Origin: Ramlibacter sp. WS9
GTDB lineage: Bacteria; Pseudomonadota; Gammaproteobacteria; Burkholderiales; Burkholderiaceae_C
Length of the DNA: 64,000 nucleotides
Assembly: GCF_003797765.1 (NCBI RefSeq)
Contig: NZ_RKMB01000015.1
Span: forward strand, 62,001-126,000
Direction of reading: 5' to 3'
Shown here: positions 8,825 through 17,261 of the stretch, piece after piece
Layout: the number at the start of each line of letters is the position of its first letter
Position numbering within the stretch: position 1 is the first letter of the stretch
Notes under the pieces: generated by a model
Seen by the model: only the letters and a program-made list of their open reading frames with translations
What the model was told of the DNA's origin: nothing
Databases searched by the model: none
Program-made: the position numbers and the translations under genes

Positions 8825-9406
8825 TCAGGCCGGGTCCAGGGCTAAGCGGATGTCGACTTCACGGTCGACGTAGTTCCATTCGGGCGACGAACGCAATGCG
8901 TGCACGAGCTCTTCAAAGGCAGCGGAGTCGGCCGGCGCGTACTCGAACCAGGTAATGAAGTCGAAAGGCTCCGACGGGCCGAGGTCACGGCAGTGGTGCA
9001 GGCGCCGGGCCACGGCAGGCAGGTATTTCAGGCCGATCGCGATGTGCTGCGACTGGGCTTCGAAGACGGCGCGGCGCTCGTCCTGCGTCAGCGCCCACCA
9101 GGCGGCGTTTTTGCGGATCGGGATCAGGGCGGCGCGGGTGGCCGCGGGTCGGCCCAGGCCTTCCTGCTTGGCGACCAGGGTGGTCTTTTCCTCGCGCTCC
9201 ACATAGCGCTCGTTGCTGGTGATGCCGCGCAGCGACCACGAGGCGTTCGCGGGTAGCTCGACTGCCGCATCGGCAACGACGCTGATCCTGGTGGCGGGAG
9301 GCACGGGCTCACCGACGACGGGAGTGATCCGCTCCACGCGCCACGGCCCGTCGCTGCCGGCGATGAAGCCGAACAGGCGGGGGACGGATGGCGTTGCGCT
9401 GCTCAT
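8825..9406 (-). CDS. Chlorite dismutase-family heme protein
   Basis: 193 aa, the size of the short (lineage II) Cld type. Family-like segments are LRGITSNERYV, IPIRKNAAWWALTQDERR, the heme-side RRLHHCRDLG with H137/H138 as candidate proximal histidine, and FDFITWFEYAP. It lies four bases after nasA and before the DmsBC fusion. Nitrate reductases reduce chlorate to toxic chlorite, and a Cld would remove it; that role is a reasonable idea for family members near nitrate genes. I cannot confirm the distal arginine needed for chlorite breakdown by eye, so another heme function is possible. Confidence 0.82.
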   Translation of the reverse strand: MSSATPSVPRLFGFIAGSDGPWRVERITPVVGEPVPPATRISVVADAAVELPANASWSLRGITSNERYVEREEKTTLVAKQEGLGRPAATRAALIPIRKNAAWWALTQDERRAVFEAQSQHIAIGLKYLPAVARRLHHCRDLGPSEPFDFITWFEYAPADSAAFEELVHALRSSPEWNYVDREVDIRLALDPA

Positions 9407-9410
9407 GGCT

Positions 9411-11657
9411 TCAGAACGTGCGGCGTTCCAGGTTCAGGCGTGCGGCTTCCTGCTGGTCGGTCTTCTCGATGCGCACGGCGTTCTGCTTGAACGCCGGCTG
9501 GCGCGAGTACGGGTCCAGCAGGCCCAGCGTCAGGCGGTTCACGCAGTCATGGAAGTGGAAGGGGATGAACACCATGTTGCGGCCCACGCGATGCGTGAGC
9601 TGCACCATCACCACCGCGTCGCCGCGGCGGCTGACGACGCGCACGTAGCTGCTGTGTTCGATGCCCAACTCTTCAGCCGCGTCGGGGTTCATCTCCATGT
9701 ACGGCGTGGGGCTGAACTTGTTGCAGTTGCCGATCTTGCCTGTGCGGGTGCGGGTGTGGAAGTGCTCCACCACGCGGCCCGAATTCAGCCAGAACGGGTA
9801 TTCGCCGTCCGGGCATTCGTTGTTGTTGACGAAGCGCACCGGGATCAGGTTGGCCTTGCCACTGGGCGTCTGGAACACGCCGTCGGTGTACAGGCGCGGA
9901 TCGCCGTCGAAGGGCAGCCGCTTCTTCATGTCGAGGTTCTGCGAGAAGCCGCCCTTCTGCATGTCGGCCTGGGCCTGCTCTTCGCTGTACGGCCACTGGA
10001 TGCCGCGCGCGGCCTCGATGCGGTCGTAGCTCATGCCCGAGATGTCCAGCGTGCGGCCCTCGCCGACGGACAGGATCTTCATTTCCTCGAAGGCGCCTTC
10101 GGGCGTAGCGGGGAAGTGGATCTTGTTGCGGTCCTCGAACCGCTTGGCCATCTCGTTGAAGATCCAGAAGTCGGGCTTGGAGTCGGCGTAGGCCGGCAGC
10201 ACGTTGCGCGTGAGGTTGACGCGCCGCTCGGTGTTGGTGTGGCAGCCTTCCTTCTCGGCCCACACGGCGGCCGGCAGGAAGACGTGCGAGTACTTGTTGG
10301 TCTCCACGTCTTCGTAGACGTCCTGCACCACCAGGAACTCCAGGTTCTCCATCGCCTTGATGATGCGCGGCTGGTTGGGCATGGAGGTCATGGGGTTGGT
10401 GGCCACCAGCCACAGGCCCTTGATCTCGCCGGTTTCGATGGCGGGGAAGATGTCGGTTTGCGCCAGGCCGCGCTTGGCCGGGAAGAAGCTCTCGTCGATG
10501 CCCCAGAAGTCGGCGATGTGCTTGCGGTCCTTTTCTTTTTCCAGCGCACGGTAGCCGGGCAGGCCCGAGCATGACGACCATTCGCGCGTGCCCATCGCAT
10601 TGCACTGGCCTGTGATCGACAGGCTGGTGCCGCCGGGGATGCCGATGTTGCCGGTGATCAAGTTGAGGTTGTTGATGTCGACCACGCCGTCCGAGCCGTG
10701 GGTGGACTGGTTGATGCCCATGGTCCAGATGCTCATGGCGGCCGGCGCCTTGGCATAGATGCGCGCGACGGTGCGGATGCGGTCCTCGTCGATGCCGCAG
10801 ATGTGCTGGGCCGTCTTGGGGTCGTAGTCGGCAACCAGCGCGCGCAGTTCCTCGATACCTTGCGTGTGGTTGGCGATGTACTCGTCGTCCTGCAGGCCTT
10901 CCTTGAAGATGACGTGCATCATCGCGTTGATCAGCACCGTGTCGGTCCCAGGCGTGATCGGCAGGTGGATGTCGGCGAACTGGGCCAGCATGGTCACGCG
11001 CGGATCGACCACGATCAGCGGGAACTTGCGCTTTTCCAGCGCTTCCTTCAGCCGCCAATAGATGATGGGGTGCTGCTCGGGCAGGTTGGAGCCGAAGGCC
11101 ATCAGGCAGTGCGTGTGCTCGAAGTCGCCATAGCAGCCGGGCGGGCCGTCGGAGCCGAAGGAGCGCTTGTAGCCGGACACGGCCGAGGCCATGCACAGCG
11201 TGGTGTTGCCGTCGTAGTTGTTGGTGCCGATCTGGCCGCGCACCAGCTTGCCCAGGGTGTAGAACTCTTCCGTCAGCAACTGCCCGGTGGAGACCACGGC
11301 GAACGAATCGCGGCCGTACTTGGCCTGGATTTCCTTGATCTTCTCAGCCGTCTTGTCCAGCGCTGCTTCCCAATTGGCGGGCTGGAACGGCAGGTGCGCC
11401 TTTTCGCGCATCAGCGGCATGGTGCCACGGCCGGGCGAGTCGAACAGCTCGTGCTCCAGCAGGCCCTTGATGCACAGCTTGCCGCGGTTCACGTCGGCGC
11501 CGGCGTGGCCACGGCTGGTGACGATCTTGCCCTTCTCGTTCAGGCCGATCTCGATGGCGCAACCGGTCGAGCAGTAGTTGCACGTCGTGTACTTCCACTC
11601 CTTGACCTCCTTGGCCGGAATGGAGATGGGCTTGCGATGGGTGCGGCCGAATAGCAT
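9411..11657 (-). CDS. nasA: Assimilatory nitrate reductase, molybdopterin catalytic subunit
   Basis: 748 aa. The N-terminal [4Fe-4S] site is C26-x2-C29-x3-C33-x28-C62. The likely Mo ligand lies in TTLCMASAVSGYK, followed by MGD-binding segments (NLNLITGNIGIPGG; FQTPSGKANLIPV near the C-terminus). No Tat signal precedes the first cluster, so the enzyme should be cytoplasmic, as in Nas enzymes and unlike NapA. It lies between nirD (8 bases upstream) and the cld gene. It lacks the C-terminal extra [2Fe-2S] region of Klebsiella NasA; electron supply probably comes from the fused Fe-S/membrane protein in the same operon. Confidence 0.92.
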   Translation of the reverse strand: MLFGRTHRKPISIPAKEVKEWKYTTCNYCSTGCAIEIGLNEKGKIVTSRGHAGADVNRGKLCIKGLLEHELFDSPGRGTMPLMREKAHLPFQPANWEAALDKTAEKIKEIQAKYGRDSFAVVSTGQLLTEEFYTLGKLVRGQIGTNNYDGNTTLCMASAVSGYKRSFGSDGPPGCYGDFEHTHCLMAFGSNLPEQHPIIYWRLKEALEKRKFPLIVVDPRVTMLAQFADIHLPITPGTDTVLINAMMHVIFKEGLQDDEYIANHTQGIEELRALVADYDPKTAQHICGIDEDRIRTVARIYAKAPAAMSIWTMGINQSTHGSDGVVDINNLNLITGNIGIPGGTSLSITGQCNAMGTREWSSCSGLPGYRALEKEKDRKHIADFWGIDESFFPAKRGLAQTDIFPAIETGEIKGLWLVATNPMTSMPNQPRIIKAMENLEFLVVQDVYEDVETNKYSHVFLPAAVWAEKEGCHTNTERRVNLTRNVLPAYADSKPDFWIFNEMAKRFEDRNKIHFPATPEGAFEEMKILSVGEGRTLDISGMSYDRIEAARGIQWPYSEEQAQADMQKGGFSQNLDMKKRLPFDGDPRLYTDGVFQTPSGKANLIPVRFVNNNECPDGEYPFWLNSGRVVEHFHTRTRTGKIGNCNKFSPTPYMEMNPDAAEELGIEHSSYVRVVSRRGDAVVMVQLTHRVGRNMVFIPFHFHDCVNRLTLGLLDPYSRQPAFKQNAVRIEKTDQQEAARLNLERRTF

Positions 11658-11665
11658 GCGTTGAC

Positions 11666-12052
11666 TTACGTTGTGGCGGTTTCTCTAAGCGTCGGGCCGG
11701 CGACGGGCCGGGGCAGGTCGGTGGCGTGGTTGGCGAGTTCGTTGGCGTCCAGGTGAACCACGCCGGCTTCCACCTTCACCGCGAACTTCGGGGTACAGCC
11801 CTCATCTGGTGCCTTGGCGCAGCCGTCGGCCATGCCGATGGTCCAGTTGTGCAAGGGGCATGCCACACTGGTGCCGAACACGATGCCCTGCGACAGAGGG
11901 CCACCCTTGTGGGGGCAACGGTCGAGCAGGGCGAACACTTCGTCCTGGTCGTTGCGGAACACCGCGACGTCGACGCCCTTGGGGCGGGCGACGCACCGCG
12001 AGCCCAGCACGGGGATGTCGTCCACGCGGCAGATCGGTTTCCATTCACTCAT
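11666..12052 (-). CDS. nirD: Nitrite reductase small subunit (Rieske-type)
   Basis: 128 aa. Rieske-fold protein with the two ligand boxes CPHKGG and CPLHNWTIGMADG. The second histidine/cysteine pattern is complete, so it may carry a [2Fe-2S] cluster, unlike some NirD proteins that lost it. It works with NirB to reduce nitrite to ammonium in the cytoplasm. The start shares one base with the pilJ stop (TGATG), so this gene is coupled to pilJ rather than directly to nirB. Confidence 0.93.
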   Translation of the reverse strand: MSEWKPICRVDDIPVLGSRCVARPKGVDVAVFRNDQDEVFALLDRCPHKGGPLSQGIVFGTSVACPLHNWTIGMADGCAKAPDEGCTPKFAVKVEAGVVHLDANELANHATDLPRPVAGPTLRETATT

Positions 12053-12843
12053 CACGCTGCTCCTGAAACTTTGATTCCGCTGTACAGGCCGGTGATCCGG
12101 TCCATCACGCTCAGCAGGTTTTCGCTGGTGACGAACACATCCGACATCAGCTTGGGCGATTGCATCCCGTCCATGTGCTGCAGCCCCTGGTTGAAAAAGA
12201 TCCACTGCATATCCGCCAAGCCGAGTTCTTCCTTGATCTTCGGCGTTGTCTCCGGCGCGTTGCGCAGCAGCTCCGTGGCCGCCACGAATTCGGCGCGGGC
12301 CTTGCCGATCTCGGCGACGCTGCCCTGCGGGTCCACCTTCATGGCGTTGGCCAGGTAGAACTTGGCCATGCGCTGCGACAGCATGCGCTGGCGGCCGGCG
12401 ATGTTCACCAGCTTGCCCACCGTTTTGGCGGATGCCCGCTCGTATTGCTGCGTGCCCTGGTTGGCCAGCGCCAGGATGGCGCCGTCCAGCTGGATGACCT
12501 TGGCAGCGTGCTCCTTGGCAGGGGCCGTCCCGACCACGACGCCCTTGAACTCGCTCCACACGGCTTCGAGCTTGGCGTAGGTTTCGCGAATATCGGGCGC
12601 CGGGGCAAAAGCCTTGAGTTCGGCCAGCTGGCGGTCGAACAACGCCAGCGAGCGGTCCAGCACCTGACGGGCGGAGTCGGCTTCCACCTTGTGGGCCAGT
12701 GCCAGGTAGGCCTTGCTGATGCGCTGCGACAGCATGCGCTGGCGCCCGGCCTTGTTGATGGCGTCGTTGAGGTCCGTCACCTGCGCGTGGGCCGACAGGC
12801 CGAGTAGCGCGGCGGACGATGCGATGAAGTCGCGTCTTTTCAT
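12052..12843 (-). CDS. Exported stand-alone PilJ-domain protein between nirB and nirD
   Basis: 263 aa. The N-terminus MKRRDFIASSAALLGLSAHA has a twin-arginine-like signal. The mature part is two repeats of the PilJ/NarX-like sensor module, each opening with the P-box-like motif (AGRQRMLSQRI and AGRQRMLSQRM). In NarX/NarQ the equivalent region binds nitrate. No transmembrane or signalling domain follows, so this would be a free periplasmic binder. It splits the usual nirB-nirD pair. A role as periplasmic nitrate/nitrite binding partner of the PilJ-kinase at 20739-22862 is inference. Confidence 0.85.
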   Translation of the reverse strand: MKRRDFIASSAALLGLSAHAQVTDLNDAINKAGRQRMLSQRISKAYLALAHKVEADSARQVLDRSLALFDRQLAELKAFAPAPDIRETYAKLEAVWSEFKGVVVGTAPAKEHAAKVIQLDGAILALANQGTQQYERASAKTVGKLVNIAGRQRMLSQRMAKFYLANAMKVDPQGSVAEIGKARAEFVAATELLRNAPETTPKIKEELGLADMQWIFFNQGLQHMDGMQSPKLMSDVFVTSENLLSVMDRITGLYSGIKVSGAA

Positions 12844-12857
12844 ACTTCGTTCTCTGT

Positions 12858-15290
12858 TCAGGCGGGCAACTTGTCGAACTGGCGCGTGTCCACGGCCGCC
12901 TTGTCGAATTCGAACCACGGATCGGGCTCGTCCTTGAGCGCGGCTTGCAGGCGGGCCCACAGGGCACGGCGCAGGTCGTGGTCTTCCAGGATCTTTTTCT
13001 TCACATAGTCCAGGCCAACGCGGCCGACGTAATGCACCGTGCGCTCCAGGTACCAGCCTTCCTCGCGGTACAGCTGCATGAAGGCGCCGGTGTACTCCAG
13101 CACTTCTTCCGACGTCTTGAGCTTGGTGAAGAAGTGCGCCACTTCCGTCTTGATGCCGCCGTTGCCGGCGACGTACATCTCCCAGCCGGAGTCGACGCCG
13201 ATGATCCCGACGTCCTTGATGCCGGCTTCGGCGCAGTTGCGCGGGCAGCCCGACACGGCGAACTTCACCTTGTGCGGCGCGTACATGCGCCACATGGCTT
13301 TTTCCAGGTCCTTGCCCATCTGGGTGGAGTCCTGCGTGCCCATGCGGCACCACTCGCTGCCGACGCAGGTCTTCACCGTGCGCAGCGCCTTGGCGTAGGC
13401 GTGGCCCGAAGGCATGCCGATGTCCTTCCAGACGTTCTGCAGGTCTTCCTTCTTGACGCCCAAGAGGTCGATACGCTGGCCGCCGGTGACCTTGACGGTC
13501 GGAATCTTGTACTTGTCCACCGCATCCGCGATGCGGCGCAGTTCGTCAGCCGTGGTTTCGCCGCCCCACATGCGCGGGATGACGGAGTAGGTGCCGTCCT
13601 TCTGGATGTTGGCGTGGCTGCGCTCGTTGATGAAACGAGATTGCGGATCGTCCTTGGCCTCATGGGGCCAGGTGGAGATGAGGTAGTAGTTGACGGCCGG
13701 GCGGCAGCTGGAGCAGCCGTTGGGCGTCTTCCAGCTCATGGCCTTGAACACGTCGGCGATCTTCAGCAGCTTGCTGTCGCGGATGGCATCGCGCACGGCC
13801 TGGTGGCCATGGTCGGTGCACGCGCACATCGGCTTGAGCTTCGGCGTGGCCGAGTAGTCGCCGCCGGCGGTGAACATCAGGATCTGTTCCACCAGGCCGG
13901 TGCAGGAGCCGCAGGAGGCGCTGGCCTTGGTGTGCTTCTTCACCTCGTCGAGCGTGAACAGGCCCTTTTCCTTGATGGCCTTGCAGATCGTGCCCTTGTT
14001 CACGCCGTTGCAGCCGCAGACCTCTGCGTCGTCGGGCATGGAGGCGGCCTTGTTGTGGCCCTCGTGGCCGGTGTCGCCGATGTTGGATTCGCCGACGAGC
14101 AGCTTGTCGCGGATGTCCTTCACACTGCGGCCGTCGCGCAGCAGCTTGAAGTACCAGCTGCCGTCCACGGTGTCGCCGTACAAGCAGGCGCCCACCAGCT
14201 TGTCGCCCTTGATGACCAGCTTCTTGTAGACTCCGCCGCCCGGGTCGGACATGACGATCTGCTCCGTGCCTTCGCCGCCCATGAATTCACCGGCGGAGAA
14301 CAGGTCGATGCCCGTGACCTTCAGCTTGGTGGAAGTGAGCGAGCCGGTGTAGCGGCCGATGCCGAACTGGGCCAGGTGGTTGGCCGCGACCTTGGCCTGC
14401 TCGAACAGCGGGGCCACCAGGCCGTAGGCGATGCCGCGGTGGGCGGCGCATTCACCGACGGAGTAGATGCGTGCATCGGTCACCGTCTGCATCGTGTCGT
14501 TGACGACGATGCCGCGGTTGCAGTGCAGGCGCATCGTCTCGGCCAGCTCGGTGTTGGGGCGGATGCCGACGGCCATGACGACCAGGTCCGTGGGGATCTC
14601 CATGCCGTCCTTGAACTTGATGGCCATCACACGGCCATCTTTGTCGGGAACGAGCTCCTGCGTCTGTGCGCCGATCAGGAACTTGAGGCCGCGGTCTTCC
14701 AGCGACTTCTGCAGCAGCTTGCCCGCCACGTCGTCCAGCTGGCGCTCCATCAGCCAGGGCATGACGTGCACCACGGTGACGTCCATGCCGCGCAGCATCA
14801 GGCCGTTGGCGGCTTCCAGGCCCAGCAGTCCGCCGCCGATGACGACAGCCTTCTTGTATTTCTGCGACGCGTCGATCATCGCGTTGGTGTCGGCGATGTC
14901 GCGGTAGGCGATCACGCCCTGCAAGTCCTTGCCCGGCACGGGCAGAATGAAGGGGTTGGAGCCGGTGCACATCAGGAGGCGGTCATACGGCTCCTCGGTG
15001 CCGTCTTCCGCACGCACCACGCGGCGCACGCGATCAACCTCGATCACCTTCTTGCCGGCGTGGAGCTTGATGTTGTTCTCTTCGTACCACTCCCAGGAGT
15101 TCAGCACGATCTCGTCCAGCGTCTGCTCGCCGGCGAGCACCGGCGAGAGCAGGATGCGGTTGTAGTTGGGATGCGGCTCGGCGCCGAAGACCGCGATGTC
15201 GTACAGGTCCGGCGCGACTTTCAGAAGCTCTTCGATGGTGCGCACGCCCGCCATGCCGTTGCCCACCATCACCAACTTCGATCTTTTCAC
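12858..15290 (-). CDS. nirB: NADH-dependent nitrite reductase large subunit
   Basis: 810 aa. It reduces nitrite to ammonium using NADH, FAD, siroheme and Fe-S clusters. The N-terminal FAD/NAD part begins KLVMVGNGMAGVRTIEE. Two BFD-like [2Fe-2S] segments follow (CGCNGVNKGTICKAI; CGSCTGLVEQIL). The siroheme/[4Fe-4S] cysteines are in TCVGSEWC and SGCPRNC. I chose the GTG at 15290: it gives the usual MKRSKLVMVGNG start and has GGAGAG (15300-15295) at the right distance; an in-frame TTG at 15302 would lie inside that ribosome site. A sigma-54 promoter sits about 35 bases upstream. Confidence 0.97.
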   Translation of the reverse strand: MKRSKLVMVGNGMAGVRTIEELLKVAPDLYDIAVFGAEPHPNYNRILLSPVLAGEQTLDEIVLNSWEWYEENNIKLHAGKKVIEVDRVRRVVRAEDGTEEPYDRLLMCTGSNPFILPVPGKDLQGVIAYRDIADTNAMIDASQKYKKAVVIGGGLLGLEAANGLMLRGMDVTVVHVMPWLMERQLDDVAGKLLQKSLEDRGLKFLIGAQTQELVPDKDGRVMAIKFKDGMEIPTDLVVMAVGIRPNTELAETMRLHCNRGIVVNDTMQTVTDARIYSVGECAAHRGIAYGLVAPLFEQAKVAANHLAQFGIGRYTGSLTSTKLKVTGIDLFSAGEFMGGEGTEQIVMSDPGGGVYKKLVIKGDKLVGACLYGDTVDGSWYFKLLRDGRSVKDIRDKLLVGESNIGDTGHEGHNKAASMPDDAEVCGCNGVNKGTICKAIKEKGLFTLDEVKKHTKASASCGSCTGLVEQILMFTAGGDYSATPKLKPMCACTDHGHQAVRDAIRDSKLLKIADVFKAMSWKTPNGCSSCRPAVNYYLISTWPHEAKDDPQSRFINERSHANIQKDGTYSVIPRMWGGETTADELRRIADAVDKYKIPTVKVTGGQRIDLLGVKKEDLQNVWKDIGMPSGHAYAKALRTVKTCVGSEWCRMGTQDSTQMGKDLEKAMWRMYAPHKVKFAVSGCPRNCAEAGIKDVGIIGVDSGWEMYVAGNGGIKTEVAHFFTKLKTSEEVLEYTGAFMQLYREEGWYLERTVHYVGRVGLDYVKKKILEDHDLRRALWARLQAALKDEPDPWFEFDKAAVDTRQFDKLPA

Positions 15291-15323
15291 TTTTCTCTCC
15301 AATGGATACTTCTTTCAATGGAG

Positions 15324-15339
15324 TGCAAGGGTCATGCCA
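15324..15339 (-). promoter_or_regulatory. Sigma-54 promoter of the nirB operon
   Basis: On the minus strand this reads TGGCATGACCCTTGCA. GG and GC are separated by 10 bases, matching the -24/-12 consensus TGGCAC(G)-N4-TTGCA. The start of transcription would be near 15313, about 23 bases before the GTG of nirB. Confidence 0.85.
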
Positions 15340-15365
15340 GTTTTTGGGGCCCCGTCTTCCCAGGA

Positions 15366-15407
15366 GGTGCACCAAAGGGCGGCGCACCACGTCTGTTGCG
15401 GTGCACC
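15366..15407. promoter_or_regulatory. Possible NtrC-type activator sites upstream of nirB
   Basis: GGTGCACC palindromes occur at 15366-15373 and 15400-15407, with a GCGCACC half-site at 15382-15388. These are the GCAC/GTGC half-sites of NtrC boxes, placed 30-70 bases upstream of the -24 element. Spacing inside each pair is not the classic N7, so assignment to NtrC is tentative. The region also lies just before the divergent kinase gene. Confidence 0.5.
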
Positions 15408-15439
15408 ATCTTGGGCATCGATCTTGCTTAGGCTGGTGC

Positions 15440-17254
15440 ATGGCTTTTGAAATCGACATCGGCTTCACCTCGTTGACCGGCAAGAAAGAGATCAACGAGG
15501 ACTTCGCGGCAGCGATGCTGCCCGAGCCGGGCCGCGAGGCCATGGGCGCGATTGCGGCCATAGCCGATGGCGTGAGCATGGGCGGCATGGGCCGTGAAGC
15601 CGCGCAGACCACGGTGACCAGTTTGGTGCGCGACTACTTCGGTACGCCCGAAACCTGGGATACGACCGTGGCGTTGGACCGGATCATCGGCGCGCAGAAC
15701 TCGTGGCTCGCCGGTTTGAACCGCCGCCGCGCTCCGGCCTGCGGGCTGACCACGCTGACGGCGGTGGTCCTGCGTGGCCAGAGCTACGCGCTGGCGCACG
15801 TGGGCGACACGCGGGCCTACCTGCTGCGAGGCGGCGAACTGACGCAGTTGACACAAGACCATGCGATGGACCATCCCGACTTCAGCCACAAGCTGCTGCG
15901 GGCCGTGGGTGCCGAAGAACGCCTGGTGGTGGATTACAGCCAGGGCGATCTTCACGTGGGCGATGTGTTCGTCTTGCTGTCAGACGGTGTTCACAACGTC
16001 GTGCCCGCCAAGCGGTTGAAGGCGCTGGCCGCCGATGGCGCCCAGGCGCTCAGCGAGTTGCTGGTGCGCACGGCGCTGGACCAGGGAAGTGGCGACAACT
16101 GCACCGCCCTGGTGGTACGCGTGCTTGGCGTGCTGGACGCCACCCTGCAAGACGAAAACCGGGCGGCGCTGCAACTGCCGATTCCGCCCAAGCTCAAGAT
16201 GGGCGACACCCTCGACGGGCTGGCGGTCACTTCGCTGGTTGCCGACAACGGCATCAACCTCTTGTACCAGGTGAGAAGTATTGCCCCCACGCTCGGCACT
16301 GACGTGTCCTCGCTGCCCCCCGAGGGGGCTCTCGCGCCTAGGGGCGGCCCGTCGGCGCTCGGCGCGCGCGGAAAGCTCTACGCGCTGAAGACATTGAATC
16401 CCCAACGTGCGCATGACGCCGAGGAACGGGCCATGCTGGCGCACGAAGCCTGGCTGGCCAAGCGGATGGCCTCGGGCCGTGCGTCGGAAAACCTGGTGGC
16501 ACTGCACGATCCGCTGGTGGAATCGCCGACGGCCTTTTACCTGCTGTACGAGTGGCACGGCGGCGAAACGCTGCAGCAGATGCTGGACCGCAAGCACAGC
16601 TTCGGCATCAACCAGGCGGTGGCAGCAGCCACGCACGTGGCGCGCGCGCTGGGCCGTCTGCACCGCCAGAGCGTGATCCATCGCGACGTGAAGCCGGCCA
16701 ACCTGCACCAGGGCGAGGACGGCGTGCTGCGCCTGCTGGACCTCGGTGTGGCGTTGAGCGGACGCGAGCCCGAAGCGACACGGCTTTTGCACGCCGGTAC
16801 ACCCAGCTACATCAATCCCGAGCAATGGGGCTTCCAGGCACAGGGCGGGGAGGGGCCGGAGGAAGGCCCCGACGCGCAGAGCGACTTGTTTGCATTGGGG
16901 GTCACGCTCTACCAGCTGCTCACCGGCGGGAAGCTCCCGTACGGCGACGTGCTTCCCTATCAAGCCGGGCGCTACTACCGCGACCCGATCGCACCGAGCC
17001 GCCGCAACCCCGAGGTGCCGATCTGGCTCGACCACGTGGTGCTCAAGGCTGTGGCCCGTGACAAGCGCCAGCGCTTCGAAACGGCGGAGGAGTTCCTGCT
17101 GGCACTGGAGCGGGGCGCTTCCCGCCCGCTAACGGCGCCTCCACCCACACCACTGATCCAGCGCGACCCCACAGCCCTGTGGAAGATCGCGCTCGGCGTG
17201 AGCGTGCTGTTCAACCTGCTGCTGATCTACTGGCTGCTGTTTCTGCCGAAGTAG
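15440..17254 (+). CDS. Fused PP2C phosphatase / Ser-Thr protein kinase with C-terminal membrane anchor
   Basis: 604 aa. The N-terminal PP2C part has AIADGVSMGGMG, HVGDTRAYLL, LSDGVHN and GSGDNCTALVV. The kinase part has the ATP lysine K317 (LYALK), the catalytic loop HRDVKPANL with D416, a DLG in place of DFG, and PSYINPEQW. The last 20 residues form one membrane helix (LGVSVLFNLLLIYWLLFL). P. aeruginosa has a kinase gene in the same nitrite/nitrate reductase context (PA1782). A palindromic repeat has added about 29 residues (281-309) between beta strands 2 and 3 of the kinase N-lobe. It faces away from nirB. I start at the ATG at 15440, which opens MAFEIDIGFTS; frame upstream is open but unrelated. 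Confidence 0.9.
   Translation: MAFEIDIGFTSLTGKKEINEDFAAAMLPEPGREAMGAIAAIADGVSMGGMGREAAQTTVTSLVRDYFGTPETWDTTVALDRIIGAQNSWLAGLNRRRAPACGLTTLTAVVLRGQSYALAHVGDTRAYLLRGGELTQLTQDHAMDHPDFSHKLLRAVGAEERLVVDYSQGDLHVGDVFVLLSDGVHNVVPAKRLKALAADGAQALSELLVRTALDQGSGDNCTALVVRVLGVLDATLQDENRAALQLPIPPKLKMGDTLDGLAVTSLVADNGINLLYQVRSIAPTLGTDVSSLPPEGALAPRGGPSALGARGKLYALKTLNPQRAHDAEERAMLAHEAWLAKRMASGRASENLVALHDPLVESPTAFYLLYEWHGGETLQQMLDRKHSFGINQAVAAATHVARALGRLHRQSVIHRDVKPANLHQGEDGVLRLLDLGVALSGREPEATRLLHAGTPSYINPEQWGFQAQGGEGPEEGPDAQSDLFALGVTLYQLLTGGKLPYGDVLPYQAGRYYRDPIAPSRRNPEVPIWLDHVVLKAVARDKRQRFETAEEFLLALERGASRPLTAPPPTPLIQRDPTALWKIALGVSVLFNLLLIYWLLFLPK
16283..16366 (+). repeat. GC-rich palindromic repeat inserted in frame in the kinase gene
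   Basis: Begins GCCCCCACGCT and contains CTGCCCCCCGAGGGGGCT ... CGCCTAGGGGCGGCCC. The same layout occurs at 26327-26400. It is 84 bases long (a multiple of three) and is read through without a stop, coding residues 282-309. Confidence 0.85.
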
Positions 17255-17261
17255 GCGCTGA

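Noticed and set aside
12945..15431. Open frame of 828 codons antisense to nirB
   Set aside because: No motifs, composition of a shadow frame; nirB on the other strand has all cofactor motifs.
15302..15439. N-terminal extension of the PP2C-kinase from 15302
   Set aside because: The extension overlaps the nirB promoter and activator sites and has no PP2C sequence; the family start is MAFEIDIGFTS at 15440.
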